In this document: positions 1-10,255 of the stretch, one piece after another
Layout of the letters: each line of letters opens with the position of its first letter
How positions within the stretch are numbered: the stretch's first letter is position 1
Source of the DNA: Asterionellopsis glacialis
Lineage: Eukaryota; Bacillariophyta; Plagiogrammaphyceae; Rhaphoneidales; Asterionellopsidaceae
Direction: 5' to 3'
Length of the DNA stretch: 18,618 nt
Assembly: GCA_014885115.2 (NCBI GenBank)
Contig: WKLE02000708.1
Location: 28,497-47,114 of the forward strand
Program-made: the position numbers and the translations under genes
Notes under the pieces: generated by a model
Told to the model about the DNA's origin: nothing
The model's database searches: none
The model's input: the letters and a program-made list of their open reading frames with translations, nothing else

Positions 1-601
1 ATAAATTTTAAAATTCTTTCATCACTATAGTACTTATCAATTATTTTTTTTATATATCAGTATTGCCACCATTGGACATCATCTTTACTCTCATAATCTT
101 TTGCTCCTCATCCCCGCGTAAAATTCGAGTGGCTTGTAGGACTAGGACCCTAGTTACTGTCTGTATATGAGACTCTACTGTATGTCTTTTTTCTTACTTG
201 TGATGCCTCTACAACATGGACTGGAACTTTAGACTACCGGTACCGGTTCAATCAAGGATCAAGGGGTCCTCGATGTACCGGTGGAGACATGACAAACTTG
301 AAACACCAAAGCTTTTTGAAAAACTGTCTGTCATCGTACAACTTCTTAACTCTTATTAAACTCTTACTTCTACATACATGTACTAAACATTGATTTTCAT
401 CCTCTTCATAAAAATAAATGAGCCATTCTTAAACTATAACAAAGTCATAAAGAACTGTTATCACCAGCAAAAAATTGAGATGGTATCCTTTATCGTAAGT
501 TCCAGACACAGGTCTGGTATTCGGATTTCGCTCGAATAAATCATTAGACAGACTGTCCGCCAGGCAGATTTTCTACCTCTGAGGGTCCGTGGTCCTTACT
601 T
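1..601. other. non-coding region at left edge
   Basis: No open frame of useful length and no RNA gene could be seen on either strand. The part nearest 601 should hold the 3' UTR of the LRR gene, which runs leftwards. The only structure noticed is a perfect 12-nt palindrome at 235-246 (ACCGGTACCGGT), with another TACCGG at 276-281. Confidence 0.6.
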
Positions 602-1750
602 TCACTTGTTTGAAAATAAGTCTGGTTTTGCCTTAAGAAAGCTATTCAACACATCTGGTTGGTCACTAACTTTTGCTAAGACATTCGCCCACAGAGGATG
701 AGGAAGTGTGACATCATTCTTGTAAATGTTTTTGCGACCTGAACGATTGAGGTGAAGTAAGTGATTGATTTCTCCTATGACTGCACAAAACTCATCCGTT
801 TCATCATCAACTTCAGATGAATGGATTTGCAGCTCCTCAAGCGTGAAGTTACATTGAAGCACAGAAGCCAATTTATTGGCTCCTTTCGTTCCTATCCCAC
901 TATTGGCTAGGCATAGTATTTTGAGACTTTTGTTAGCTTGTAATGCACCGGCAAAAGCAGCAGCACCATCGTCACCAATGCCACAGTCACCCAAGTACAA
1001 CTCTCTAAGACCGTGGTTTTTCATCAGACCCTTCGCAATCAAAGCAGCGCCACCAGTCCCAAATGAGCTGCCCCAGATACGAAAAACTTTAATGATGTTA
1101 TTTGTTTCAAGTAGACCCTTTAAAGCCATTGCAACTTCAATTCCTTGAAACTCATTAAAACTTAAGCAAAGTTGCTCTAAAGATGTATTTTCTTTCAAAG
1201 ATTCAAGTATTGCTACAGCTCCTCGATTACCAATTTCATTTCGACTCAGGTTGATTTTCTTAATCGTCTTGTTGATACGTAACATATTGGCAAAATACTG
1301 AGCACCATCAGAACCAATTCTATTGCATCGAAAACTAACTCTTTTTATGCTCTTATTAATACATAACATATTTGCAAAAGCTTTTGCACCGTCAGGACCA
1401 ATTTCATTATTGTCGAAGGTGCATTCTTCCATGATTGAATTGGTTTCAAGACCTATCGCAATCGCCGTTAGGCTTTCACAGTTTATACGGTTTTGATTTA
1501 ATTTAAGTACACGAATTGATTTATCATCCGTAAGGAACATTGCTAGAAAAATCACCCTATCAGCTAGATCATTTCCATACAAATCAACTGTCTTAAATTG
1601 CTTGTTTTTTTTCAACTTTCGTAGGACGGTTTTGAACAACTTTTCGTCAGACATTCCAGCACATCTAAGATCTAATACGTCCGCTCGATTTCGACCATTC
1701 TCTCTTTGGCCGAAGAAATGTTGACTCCTACGAAATTTAAAGAATTTCAT
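602..1750 (-). CDS. leucine-rich repeat protein, ribonuclease-inhibitor type
   Basis: Single-exon protein of 382 aa. Residues about 53-310 are tandem repeats of roughly 28 residues, with alternating short strand (LxxLxLxxN/xxIG) and helix (GAxAxAxxLxxN) signatures. NEIGPDGAKAFANML, NRIGSDGAQYFANML and NEIGNRGAVAILESL are successive units. This is the RI-like/NLRC3-like LRR class, which forms a curved protein-binding solenoid. The N-terminus is basic (MKFFKFRRSQHF). No signal peptide, membrane helix, NACHT, F-box or kinase domain is present, so nothing catalytic can be assigned. The C-terminal tail (LPHPLWANVLAKV...DVLNSFLKAKPDLF) resembles a tail I associate with large diatom LRR families, where stand-alone RI-type LRR proteins are common. 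The ATG at 1750 is the first in the frame. The role is likely a protein-interaction scaffold; the partner is unknown. Confidence 0.85.
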   Translation of the reverse strand: MKFFKFRRSQHFFGQRENGRNRADVLDLRCAGMSDEKLFKTVLRKLKKNKQFKTVDLYGNDLADRVIFLAMFLTDDKSIRVLKLNQNRINCESLTAIAIGLETNSIMEECTFDNNEIGPDGAKAFANMLCINKSIKRVSFRCNRIGSDGAQYFANMLRINKTIKKINLSRNEIGNRGAVAILESLKENTSLEQLCLSFNEFQGIEVAMALKGLLETNNIIKVFRIWGSSFGTGGAALIAKGLMKNHGLRELYLGDCGIGDDGAAAFAGALQANKSLKILCLANSGIGTKGANKLASVLQCNFTLEELQIHSSEVDDETDEFCAVIGEINHLLHLNRSGRKNIYKNDVTLPHPLWANVLAKVSDQPDVLNSFLKAKPDLFSNK

Positions 1751-2650
1751 GTTTTAGAAAGTGAAACGAAACTGTTGTAGTTGATAGATGATTCCAATGA
1801 TGTAGGTGTTCTTCGATATTGATGGCCTAAGGCCTAAATCGTGATTGACAAGAATTTCGCATGAAAGTCAGGAATTTCTCAAAGAAAAAGCGAACATAGC
1901 GAACCCGCATGTATGTACAGGAACTACCTTACAAGGTAACGTACCGGTACTGTTACCTGGTACAATTAGTATAGCTCGTCTCAGGTACTGTAATTACTAT
2001 ACATGGTACTACACTTTGTAAATCGTGAATTGTTATTGACAATTTCAGCTCTGACGTATTTCGATAGTTGATGGGCAGTATTTAACGCGTGTACCTCCAA
2101 CTAATGATTAAAACTAAAAATACAGATGATAATGAAAAAAAAGCTTCTCCTAAAAAAAAATAACTTGCGTCATTCTTTTTTTTTAAAATGATATGGATAA
2201 TAAACACTCTACTGAATCTGAATGGAAAAAGAGTATATTTTAAAATAACTATTATTTTAAAATACTCCAAAATATTGCAAAAGCCGGAAAAATGGTAAGT
2301 ACAGAATACTGCCTAATGGTAGGAATTGTCTGCTTGTATGCATCTGGTAATCCTTACCACATTAACCTGCACCCTGGCACCGGTCTACTCTTCTTTCTTT
2401 CTGCTCGTCATAATTGATTTCATTATTCCTGCTCAATCCTTATCTCTATGCAGTTTATACGTAAAACTGATTCCACTGTAGGGAGTACTGGGACACAAGG
2501 TGTCTGAGGACTCACAAGTTAAAAGACAACACTTTGATCTTTTGTTGCTTTCTTTTTGATTGCAATTTGAACAGCCAAAAGAATTCAACTTCGGCATGAA
2601 CATCAAAACGTAGACTCAGGAAAAAATGTATTTGAAGTTACATAACTATT
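1751..2650. other. intergenic region with palindrome cluster
   Basis: About 900 nt between two leftward genes. It should contain the promoter of the LRR gene (near 1751) and the 3' UTR of the helicase gene (near 2650). The 62-codon minus-strand frame at 2082-2270 is A/T homopolymer-rich (Lys, Phe, Ile) and does not look coding. I saw no tRNA or snRNA signature. The inverted repeats at 1935-2008 are listed separately. Confidence 0.6.
1935..1957. repeat. imperfect inverted repeat (GGTAAC/GTTACC around GTACCGGTAC)
   Basis: GGTAAC (1935-1940) and GTTACC (1952-1957) are reverse complements flanking the palindrome GTACCGGTAC (1941-1950), with one extra T at 1951. Just upstream, ACCTT...AAGGT (about 1926-1936) forms a second small inverted repeat. 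Further GGTAC copies follow at 1959, 1984 and 2004. No function can be assigned. Confidence 0.6.
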
Positions 2651-5600
2651 TCATTTAGTTTGTTCAGTCGAAGACAACAGCTTCACGATTCCTTCTAAAA
2701 GTGCTTGGCTTTTGGTATCCTCTGATATATTGTCGACTTTCAACATCATCGATTCAAGTAGAAAGTCCATTTGGACGCGTAACTCTCGGAAAAGGACACC
2801 TGTTTGTGCTGCAATCTTTAATTCAATCCAATCATCGACCAAAACTTTTCGCTCTATGTGCTTCACTATGAGTCTGCCCCCGAACAACAACAGCGCAAAC
2901 GGATCAACGTAGCTTGTTGCAGAAATGTACGTTCTGTGCGTAGCAAACTTTTCAAAGAATGCAACCCACTCCGAAGGAAGTCGATGCTTGTTTTTTGCAT
3001 TTACAGAAGAGTTATGAAAGTGCACCCGTTCTTGACCATGCCATAGAGTAGGATCGCCACCTCCAATCGGTGTTACAACATGAGCTACGTTAGGATATAG
3101 ACCTGCACATATGACAGCTCCTATAACCGACTCCTTCGAACCATTGACATTATACTGACTACCTTGTAAATCGAAACCGCTTTTCCGGTGTGATACAAAG
3201 CCAATCTGGCGTAGCAAATCTAAAAACTGATTTCTCATGTCCCTTATTTCTAAAAGAGCACCTCGATTAAGGTAATTTTGATCACAGAACTTTCGTGCAC
3301 GTGCAGAGCCATGTTCTAATTCAGCACGGTATGAATTCCACACGTTACAGATTGTGAAAAAATCCGATGTTGCATGAGCGAAAGCTTTATGCTTGGCTTC
3401 AGCCTGTTGTGAGTCTTGTATGTAAGTCGAAAAGGGTGACTTGCACGAGAGACTTGCAGCAACAGTCAGTGTTTTGTCCAGACAACGAAACAAGCAACCA
3501 AAAATGAGCATTTTGCCTAGTCGAACATTGACAGGAAGCTTTGCCAAGTGCTGTCCAAGAGGAGTCAGATGCTCCACCTTGGCTACTGATGCAGTTGAAG
3601 CTTCATCAGTTGCATCTATTGCACCTAGGTCTTGCAACAGATTTATGGCTGCCACTACCGATTCTTCAGACGGTGCTTGAGGCGCTTGCTGAAGAAATTC
3701 CATACAATTCTTTGCTAGATCACTGGCAAGAATCGTCAAGCAAACTTCCTCAAGTGGAACTCGTTGAAGTTCCGGCATTGCTTGTTCTTGCATCGAGTAG
3801 TTGGTTGTTCGCGACGAATACCTATAACATAGACACAAATATATTCAGAAAAAACAAGGGCACTAGAAACTACATATATATAAATCTCTGCCCAACAATT
3901 ACTCACAATTTGCAACAGATTCCAGGTTGAACACGTCCCGCACGACCAGATCTCTGTTTTGCACTTGCTCTCGAGCACCAGTCGGCAACTAACGTCGAAG
4001 TAAATGACTTTTTATTTTGCCGAACCTCACGCACAAGCCCTGTGTCAATTACTGTTTAGTCGAGGGAGCCGTCGTTCAGTGTTAGTACAACTTGAGCCAT
4101 GAATGAATTTACGAAGCTGCTATAATAAAGGACTCACCACAAACAACATCCGGTATTGTAACACTTGTCTCGGCAATATTTGTCGAGAGTATAATCTTTT
4201 GACACCCTTTGGGCGGTTTTACAAATGCCCGTCGTTGGTCTTTTGGTGAAAGGGTTGAATGAAGCGGAATAATTTCAAATTTTTTCCTTGAACCAAAGAA
4301 GCGGGAGTTTTCAAGCCTTTCTGTCAATGCTCTGATCTCGCCCAAACCAGGGAGAAACACGAGAACTGCACCGTTGCAGATATCAGTCACGTCAACTCCT
4401 TCGGGGGGCAAAATCATCTCATTATGTTGAGGTTTGATCAGAAGAAGTTCTAGCACATCCTGGATCAAGTCATAATTGATACTCTGCTCGTCGACACGGT
4501 CCATTGACCTCCTGGTAGACATCTTATATCCGGGGTAGTTATCAGACACTTCTGACACTTCTGTTTCCGATTCTAAAGCAACTACCTCCTTTCGTTTTTC
4601 GCCACCTTTTGTACTTACCCAAAGCGATGCTGTATTGCCGATATTACGTATTTCGCGTCGAGCGTACCGCGATCCTTCTTCAATTATGTGGTCAGTAGCA
4701 TCTAAAAGATCTTCCAAGTAATACGAGGAGACCGGGAAGGTTCGTCCAGGCACACTAAGTAACGGAGCTCCCTGGAAGAAGGAGCAGAAAAGTTCCGCAT
4801 CAAGAGTCGCCGACATCAAAATCACCTTTAAATCCTTTCTGGTTGTGCTTATTAATGCACGAAGTGCTATGAGAAGGAAGTCGATTTGCCATTGACGCTC
4901 GTGCACTTCATCTACAAGAACATGGGTAACACCAGTTAGATTTGGGTCGTCTTGAAGTCTGCGAAGGACTACTCCAGTGGTACAGAAAAGCAGCTGAGTG
5001 CGAGAACTCCGCTTGGTTTCCATACGAATATGATATCCTGCAAACGAAACAGATACATCAGATATCATCAGCAATCCCATTCTTCAAGGCCAATTAGCAC
5101 ATGAAACAACACTATAATGATACTTACCAACTTTGCCCCCAACTTCATTTTCACACATCTCTTCTGACACGCGTTCAGCAACAGAGATAGCTGCGACACG
5201 TCTTGGTTGTGTACAAAGAATTGACACCTGATCACCGGTGCCTTCAAGTAAAGCTTCTTCAAGTATAAACTGTCCAGCTTGGGTAGTCTTACCAGCTCCA
5301 GTTTCTGCACAAAGAATTGTTACTTGATTTTCACCAATCATGTCCAGTAATTCCTGTCTGTATTCGTACATTGGCAATGACTTTCGAATTCTCAACATAT
5401 TCTGATAACTCGCAGACGCCCGGCGTACAGTGAATTCCGCTTTCCTTTTCTTACCTAATTCCGATGTTTCTGTTATCGTGGGTACAGGATTCTGGTGTGC
5501 CTCTTCGTTGCTTGATGAGTCATCGTCCCATGAGTCCAAGACATGAGGAGGTACAATATTCCCAAAACTGTCTTCAGTTTTGTCATGTGACAGAGTTGTC

Positions 5601-7135
5601 ATTGTTCGCATAGTACTTTTCGCATTAGGGATAGACTGAGCAAGATTTTTCATCTTCAACATTTTCATATCTCTTTTTTGCTGCGCCTCCTTCTCCTTCT
5701 CTTCTTTTTCGTGGTCCATCCAAGAACGCCACAAATCGCGAAACACTGGAGGGAAAAGCCGATACAGCGGGAGTGTTGGGTTCAACGCGTAAAGAGCTTC
5801 AGTAGCCAAGTATTCCTGGGCGTCACCAAAACTTGCAAATGGGCCTTCTTGGTCTATCCTAAGAGTTCGCTTTGTGTTCTCCTTCACTACAATGCGACAA
5901 CCATTTGAAGTGTGAGCAATCTTTTGAAACTGAGGTTTAGAAGTCTTTCGCTTTTGACACCACTCCTCCAAAATCTTCTTGGGTGTTTTTCCTGTCCAAT
6001 TCTTTGGAACCGATGATATTGAAGAGGAAGGTCCCCTCTTTGTCTTTGCTTTTGAAATGTTAGCTTCCTTTGTTTCGGACTTCGACTCCTCGCTGGTGCC
6101 TTCCTTATCAGTTGTTGTTGTTGCAGATTTCATTGATTCTGCCCCCACATCAGTACCCGAGTCGAAAATTGAAAACGGATTCCCCCCTTCTTCATTATCG
6201 GAATCATCGGCCACCTCTTTTTGCTTTGCTTCTTTTGCTTTGAGCTGTGCAACCTTTTTTCTGAGGCCTTGAACCATCTTTCGCGACTTTTTCACTCTAT
6301 TCTGCAATTCTTTGGTTTCGTACTTGCTCCTCATATAATTTGCTGCATCATCATTTAGATCTTTTTCATCCTGCTCTAGCTTTTTCTCCAATTCAACAAG
6401 CCGAATTTCCTCTGGAGAAAGTGCTAGGGTATTGTTGGTCTCTTGTACTTCGTCCTTTGAGTCATCAGGCTTTCCATCTAACTCTTCTTGTTCTTCATCA
6501 TCTTCTTCGTACTCATACTGATACTGCTGAAGCAACCAAGCCTTTTGCGCTGCACGGTCATCTTCAGTAATAGCTTCATTCTTTTCTTTTGCTTGTTTAT
6601 TTTCTTTAGCACGTGCAAGATGTGGGAGGATTTGTTCGTCTACTACACGTTCTGGTTCTGTCTCTTGTGAAACTTTTTGTTGTGCTGTAATTATAGTTAG
6701 ACTGTTGGGGTCAGACACAAACGAAACGGCTTCATCGCGAACCAATCCCTCTGTAAAAAGTGCCGGCAAATCCTCAGTCTTGACATTCAGGCACAACCAA
6801 TCTAAAGCGCTTTCTATGGTGAATCGATCAGAATGGCCCAACGCTTGCACTACGTCTTCAATTGATGCGTCTTTAAATCCCAGGTCATGTAGACCATCAT
6901 GAATATTTGTCACTTTTCGCAGCAGGCGTTTCTGATTACTTGGAGCCGCAGTATCCACAGATGGGCGGTCATCCGTACTGAGTTCACCAAGTAAATCAAC
7001 TAGTCCTTCGTGAGTTTTGGATGTGACTTGAACAGTTTTCGCGGAAACGCCGCCAACTTTTTTCTTGGTATCGATTCCTCCTAGGTTATAACCACGAGTA
7101 TCATTCCGAGCCTTTGACTTCTTCTTTCTACCCAT
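2651..7135 (-). CDS. DHX29: DExH-box RNA helicase, DHX29/DHX57-like (4 exons)
   Basis: Reconstructed minus-strand CDS: exons 7135-5128, 5037-4138, 4051-3907 and 3821-2651. Phases match across all three introns, giving 1407 aa. The N-terminus is basic. A UBA-like segment (about 74-118, ending ALDWLCLNVKTEDLP) is followed by acidic linkers, a charged coiled coil (about 240-305) and a dsRBD-like region (about 380-455) leading into PVFRDLWRSW. The helicase core shows motif I AETGAGKTT (610-618), Ia TQPRRVAA (642-649), II DEVHER (712-717), III SAT (745-747), V STNIAETSVTIP (954-965) and VI QRSGRAGR (1002-1009). HA2 and OB-fold regions follow. Motifs V and VI are only joined after removing intron 2. 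The UBA-like plus dsRBD-like N-terminus and the DEVH box fit DHX29, a cytosolic factor that helps 40S subunits scan structured 5' UTRs. DHX57 is the main alternative, but the RWD and zinc-finger parts expected there were not seen. The orthology is inferred. Confidence 0.9.
3822..3906 (-). other. intron 3 of helicase gene
   Basis: 85-nt GT-AG intron (minus strand GTGAGT...TTATAG). Removing it joins GRVQPGICCKL to YSSRTTNYSMQEQAMPELQRV, the expected order after motif VI in DEAH-type helicases. Confidence 0.88.
4052..4137 (-). other. intron 2 of helicase gene
   Basis: 86-nt GT-AG intron (GTGAGT...AAACAG) with a perfect TACTAAC branch-point sequence on the minus strand, at 4081-4087. Splicing joins TIPDVVC to VIDTGLVREVR, restoring the usual motif V context. 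Confidence 0.93.
5038..5127 (-). other. intron 1 of helicase gene
   Basis: 90-nt GT-AG intron (GTAAGT...TTTGCAG). Splicing restores GGKVGYHIRMETKRS, the standard segment between motifs Ia and Ib. The split Gly codon is completed exactly. Confidence 0.93.
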
Positions 7136-7551
7136 TGAACAAGGTATTACAGAAATAGAAAATTGACGCCGATCTCAATTTGTTGTGCCGATATGTGTTG
7201 GTGTCATTGAATGAGATGTGCAGTATCCAATTTCGAAATTATCGTATGGCTTGGAGGCAATTGCTTTCGACAGATTTTTCTTACTTTCTTAGGGTTCGAG
7301 TTGGGCACCGCCGCAGCACCAGTGCAAGGCGCCTTGCGGTGAACAAAGCCAATGCGAAAGAAAAAGATTTACTTTTGCTAAAAAAAAGGCTGGCATCCTC
7401 AATCTTTGCTACCTGCCAACAGTCGCTTGACACACAAAGCAGTACCTACAAGCAAATATAGAATATAGAATGTTTAGGTTTAACATATATTAAATTTATT
7501 TTCATGTTTATAACATGCCCTTACTTTGCAACGAAATTTGTCCAGGATCAT
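7136..7551. other. intergenic region (helicase promoter and upstream gene 3' end)
   Basis: 416 nt between two leftward genes. It must contain the 3' UTR of the gene at 7552-9816 and the promoter and 5' UTR of the helicase gene. A 93-codon forward frame at 7180-7461 has no recognisable motif and is probably chance. A 12-nt perfect palindrome (CAAGGCGCCTTG, about 7325-7336) lies inside it. No TATA box could be defended. Confidence 0.5.
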
Positions 7552-9816
7552 TTAATTAGCCCAGAAGGAAGATGTGATTAACTTCAACTTTTCTTTCGTT
7601 GTTACACCTTTGAGGGCATGCAAAAGAGTGACACGACCCGAACGGAAATCCAAAGTCTTTAGTATGAATTCACCGTCTGCTCTGAGTCTTACAGCTTTCC
7701 GCACAGTTTCTTTCTCCAATGTTTTTGATGGTATACGACCTAGCTGTTCAATCAAGAAGGATGTAGGTATTCCCGTCTTTGGTTTCATATTTACATTCAA
7801 AAAGATATCATTGTCGTCTGTTAGCTGAGTTAGTATCCATGGTAGTAACATTTCTCCAAGCGCTTTATTTTGTGTAGAAATATCACACACAGCTTGCAAA
7901 GATCGGGAGGACACTGCACAAGACTCAGCAAATGCTCTTCTTACGCCTTCCCGACGTCGCATTTTATCAGACGTCCCGATCAACAGACTGGTGTCCTTAC
8001 GATCATCTTTATACCTAGTCAACAGAATTGCCTCTAATGCTGCCACGTCTGTACAATTCTTTTCTTCCAAATAGTCAAGGCCACTATCGCCAAGCATAGC
8101 AAGTGCCAACATGAAACAATCAGAGAGATTGTTTGGCATGGCGTCTCTAATCGGGAAGTACTCTTTTGTAAATGCAATTTTTGCAGAATCATCGAATCCA
8201 CCCATTCCAGTGGATGTACGGAGATGGGTCACAGTTGATAAACCATGGGCTTTGTCCAATCTCATTTCAATAGCTCGACTACTACCTTCCAAAGAAACTA
8301 AAGCAATTTCCTTATGTTCCATTTCTTCACCAAGAGGAGCACGATAAGTTTGATGACTCGATTCGATATGAAGCTTGGGTCGATTAAATTCATATCGATC
8401 GGTACTATTCCATGCAGAAACCAAATCATCGAGACTTGTCCACGGTGGTACATTGTTATCAGTGGCTGTGCATGACGTCGTGGTGTCCCATAAATTTTGT
8501 GTTGCCGTTGCAACATTGGCAAGAGTTGGTACAAGTTCGTATGGTTTTCCGTTGGGACTTGATGCCAAATATTCGCAATTTGAAGCATCACTAAGTATAG
8601 AGAACCATTTTTGTCCCAAATGGTCCACACTTTGTTCGTTTGCTGATATTGTGTCTTTTGTATTCTGATTGCTCTTGTAGAAACTGACAAGGTCTTTGGA
8701 GGCAGTAGTAGGAAGTCGGTGAACATCATATTTTGCATCGATCTCATCCCACAACAGGTACTCAAAAAGTTCACGAATGGTAACTTCAACACAGTCTGGC
8801 TTTATGGCACCTCCATCAAAACCATACTTTCCATTAGCCACTGCAGGTTTGTGTGCACGGGAATCTGCTGTTGCGGCACAGACAATCTCAAACATTCTAG
8901 ACCACTGAGCTGTATCGTCATCAAATGATGGAGAATTTCCAACAAGCCATTGATAAGCTTGTTGTACAGCATCAAGCGAAAGATCAGTTTTATCAAATGC
9001 CATGGTGGCCCATTCATCACGTGCAGTTGCATCATGACGAAGAGCCTCACACAAATCAGTATGGTTGAGTACTTTGATCTTGCTGTGCTTTTCAAAACTA
9101 AGAAGGAATTCCAATAGGCAAAGCTTTGAATGCGAGATATCCCATAGAAACCCAAGACATAAGGGTATAGAAGGCGAATTGTAAATCATTGTTCCATCTT
9201 TTGGCGGAAGAGAATTAGTGAACGTATGAACAATTTCTCTCCATCTGGCTCCACTAACTCCAGTCCATTCGTCATCTACGTGATTTGTTCGAACACCCTC
9301 CAACTTGAGTGCTGTATCTATAAAGTAGTCTCTTTGATGTGGACTACCATGGCATGATACCCAATGACCAATACCCATAACAGCCCCGAGGAGCTGTGGA
9401 GTTAGATAAGCTGCAGCCGCAGACCTGGATCGAGTTGGACGGACAGGTTGTGTTCGATCTCGCTGATACAATAAAAGTCTCGCCAAATGTGCCGATGATG
9501 CAAATTGAAAATGAGGTTCAGAGCTACTACCTTTTGAGTCCACTGGGGAACCTTTGGGTAATGTTTGGCCAATTCGAAGCAAATTACCAAGAAATGGTGA
9601 ATTTTCAAATGCTGCCCCGATACATGGAGCAACAAGTTGTCGTCCCTTGTTGGACAGAATTTCATGTGTACCCTTCAAATGTGCATGTGTCAAAGTTCTA
9701 TCCTGTTGAGGAAGATGAGTAGATGATGCATTTGTAGAAAATAAATGCACATATCTCTGTCTCCGCTGTTGTAGCAATGCAGTAAGTCCCTGCTTCCGGG
9801 CCGACAATATCACCAT
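7552..9816 (-). CDS. conserved-looking protein of unknown function, possibly mitochondrial
   Basis: Single-exon frame of 754 aa. The start (CCATGG context on the coding strand) is the first ATG. The first 30 residues (MVILSARKQGLTALLQQRRQRYVHLFSTNA) have Arg, Leu, Ser and Gln with no acidic residue, the composition of a mitochondrial presequence. I recognise no named domain. Residues 339-352 (KPDCVEVTIRELFE) form a CxEVxxRELF motif followed by LLWDE, a signature I loosely associate with uncharacterised eukaryotic proteins but cannot name. Flanking regions are mixed alpha/beta and soluble: no membrane segments, no nucleotide-binding loop, and no obvious catalytic triad. Other segments that look constrained are an Ala-rich turn before YLTPQLLGAVMGIGHW (about 133-152) and APLGEEMEHKEIALVSLEGS near residue 490-510. 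It diverges from the EF3-like gene and shares its 5' region. Certain to be a gene by length and composition; its function is unknown. Confidence 0.85.
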   Translation of the reverse strand: MVILSARKQGLTALLQQRRQRYVHLFSTNASSTHLPQQDRTLTHAHLKGTHEILSNKGRQLVAPCIGAAFENSPFLGNLLRIGQTLPKGSPVDSKGSSSEPHFQFASSAHLARLLLYQRDRTQPVRPTRSRSAAAAYLTPQLLGAVMGIGHWVSCHGSPHQRDYFIDTALKLEGVRTNHVDDEWTGVSGARWREIVHTFTNSLPPKDGTMIYNSPSIPLCLGFLWDISHSKLCLLEFLLSFEKHSKIKVLNHTDLCEALRHDATARDEWATMAFDKTDLSLDAVQQAYQWLVGNSPSFDDDTAQWSRMFEIVCAATADSRAHKPAVANGKYGFDGGAIKPDCVEVTIRELFEYLLWDEIDAKYDVHRLPTTASKDLVSFYKSNQNTKDTISANEQSVDHLGQKWFSILSDASNCEYLASSPNGKPYELVPTLANVATATQNLWDTTTSCTATDNNVPPWTSLDDLVSAWNSTDRYEFNRPKLHIESSHQTYRAPLGEEMEHKEIALVSLEGSSRAIEMRLDKAHGLSTVTHLRTSTGMGGFDDSAKIAFTKEYFPIRDAMPNNLSDCFMLALAMLGDSGLDYLEEKNCTDVAALEAILLTRYKDDRKDTSLLIGTSDKMRRREGVRRAFAESCAVSSRSLQAVCDISTQNKALGEMLLPWILTQLTDDNDIFLNVNMKPKTGIPTSFLIEQLGRIPSKTLEKETVRKAVRLRADGEFILKTLDFRSGRVTLLHALKGVTTKEKLKLITSSFWAN

Positions 9817-10255
9817 GGTCGGTACCGTAAGTGAAACATGATAGATGTGTTGGTTGCAGCATCTTCTCTCGTCTCACTTTTTGGGGTGGATGCTTGGAGA
9901 TGATTCTTGGCAAGTGAAGATTTCATTCTCCCGAACCATTCGATTCGACCTTGATTCGTCTCGGTTGGAAGTTGCGAAGTTTTACATAGTCCTACATGCA
10001 TACCGATAGTATGTTAGAACTACATCGTGTAGCTTTGTATACACCCTACAATGTAAATGTGGTCTGGTTGGGAAAAACCTGACGTTGTACCCTCCCGTAT
10101 ATATACTACGGGGCCCTACGACACGTTCTCATATATGGCAGTCCATCGTGCAAACTACGCACCAAAAAGGCAAAGCGGAGCACCGCACCACCATCACCAG
10201 CCATTTTTTCTGTTCCGTCGAAAAAGGAGAAGGAAAAAAGGACACAAAGTTAACC
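9817..10255. promoter_or_regulatory. divergent promoter region with TATA-like box
   Basis: 439 nt separate the start codons of the leftward unknown gene and the rightward EF3-like gene. A palindromic TATA-like element, GTATATATAC, lies at 10098-10107, about 150 nt before the EF3-like ATG. A purine-rich stretch (about 10219-10249) directly precedes the start codon and is probably 5' UTR. Forward open frames run through this region upstream of 10256, but the residues they encode look non-coding. Confidence 0.45.

Noticed and set aside
2082..2270. 62-codon minus frame
   Set aside because: It is built from A/T homopolymers and encodes mostly Phe, Ile, Leu, Lys and Ser, which is a low-complexity artefact.
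7290..7305. GGTTCGAG sequence resembling a tRNA T-loop
   Set aside because: No acceptor stem, anticodon arm or matching T-stem could be folded around it.
7180..7461. 93-codon forward frame in the gap between two leftward genes
   Set aside because: It shows no domain or homologous motif, and the region is needed as promoter and 3' UTR. It could be a small gene only if expression data showed it.
8298..8792. 164-codon minus frame overlapping the 754-aa gene
   Set aside because: It is a same-strand, different-frame shadow; the longer frame has balanced composition and a continuous reading.
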